Source: DYGT01 sp964607795 (GTDB taxonomy: Bacteria > Patescibacteriota > Microgenomatia > UBA8517). From it: a stretch of 20,949 bases of DNA. The translations under genes were made by a program, and so were the position numbers. The stretch covers positions 1 through 20,949 of the forward strand of contig CAZSLA010000015.1 in NCBI GenBank assembly GCA_964607795.1. The letters run 5' to 3'. Below, piece by piece: positions 20,829 through 20,949 of the stretch (within the stretch, counting starts at the first letter, position 1; every line of letters begins with the position of its first letter). Below the pieces are notes generated by a model. The model had not been told where the DNA came from. It did no database searches and worked only from the letters and a program-made list of their open reading frames with translations.

Positions 20829-20900
20829 TCCCCGGTAGCTCAGCGGTAGAGCAGAGAGCTGTTAACTCTAAGGTCGTAGGTTCGAATCCTACCCGGGGAG
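20829..20900 (+). tRNA. tRNA-Asn (anticodon GTT), CCA not encoded
   Basis: Acceptor TCCCCGG pairs with CCGGGGA, discriminator G20900. D stem GCTC/GAGC. Anticodon loop CTGTTAA gives GTT. T arm GTAGG/CCTAC around TTCGAAT. The outermost anticodon-stem pair (27-43) is a G-A mismatch. The next bases are CAG, so CCA must be added enzymatically, unlike the two intact tRNAs at 1078-1241. Confidence 0.95.
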
Positions 20901-20949
20901 CAGTACAAGTCTTAATATAACCAAGATTCTCTTGGACCAACACACTGAA

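Overview
The window looks like a piece of a Patescibacteria (Candidate Phyla Radiation) chromosome, most likely a Microgenomates-type lineage. This is inference from gene content: short genes, tight overlaps, few recognisable biosynthetic enzymes, several GT-C membrane glycosyltransferases, a small CPVC membrane protein beside a CPHC thioredoxin-fold protein, and standard use of TGA as stop. The usual CPR core genes dnaG and rpoD sit side by side. Promoters are unusually readable. Many genes have a TATAAT-like box ending only 5-8 nt before the start codon, which implies leaderless mRNAs.

Layout. 1-1241: the 3' part of a tRNA-Ser, a 375-nt stretch without a gene but with foldable sequence, a two-helix membrane protein (429-950), then a tRNA cluster with a truncated tRNA-Arg copy, tRNA-Arg(GCG) and tRNA-Ser(CGA). 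1242-5883: an accessory region directly after the tRNA-Ser. It has decayed ORF fragments, a NUDIX hydrolase, an HPr-kinase-like P-loop protein, and a convergent tight pair made of a radical SAM/SPASM enzyme with a PqqD-like N-terminus and a class I methyltransferase. A divergent 38-codon ORF and a cupin follow. The radical SAM, kinase-like and methyltransferase set resembles a RiPP (ribosomal peptide modification) locus.

6142-9468: an operon of a transglutaminase-like protein and two GT-C glycosyltransferase-type membrane proteins. 9478-12396: DNA primase and the primary sigma factor. 12415-13707: a third GT-C membrane protein on the minus strand.

13782-17878: the most unusual region, a cell-surface cluster. 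It encodes a glycine-rich exported protein and a small secreted protein that share a C-terminal domain. These are followed by a membrane-anchored DUF916/WxLIP-like protein, an anchored protein with a complete two-EF-hand dockerin-like domain, and a membrane protein with a zinc ribbon and a cohesin-like domain. The last three genes overlap or nearly overlap. I read this as a possible calcium-dependent cohesin-dockerin attachment system on a CPR cell envelope. Two tandem TTTA-loop hairpins, similar to IS200/IS605-type ends, lie at and just after its 3' end.

18096-20749: an unassigned helical protein, a CPVC membrane protein and a CPHC thioredoxin-fold protein (probable extracytoplasmic disulfide chemistry), divergent from a LytR-CpsA-Psr family protein. 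The window closes with tRNA-Asn(GTT).
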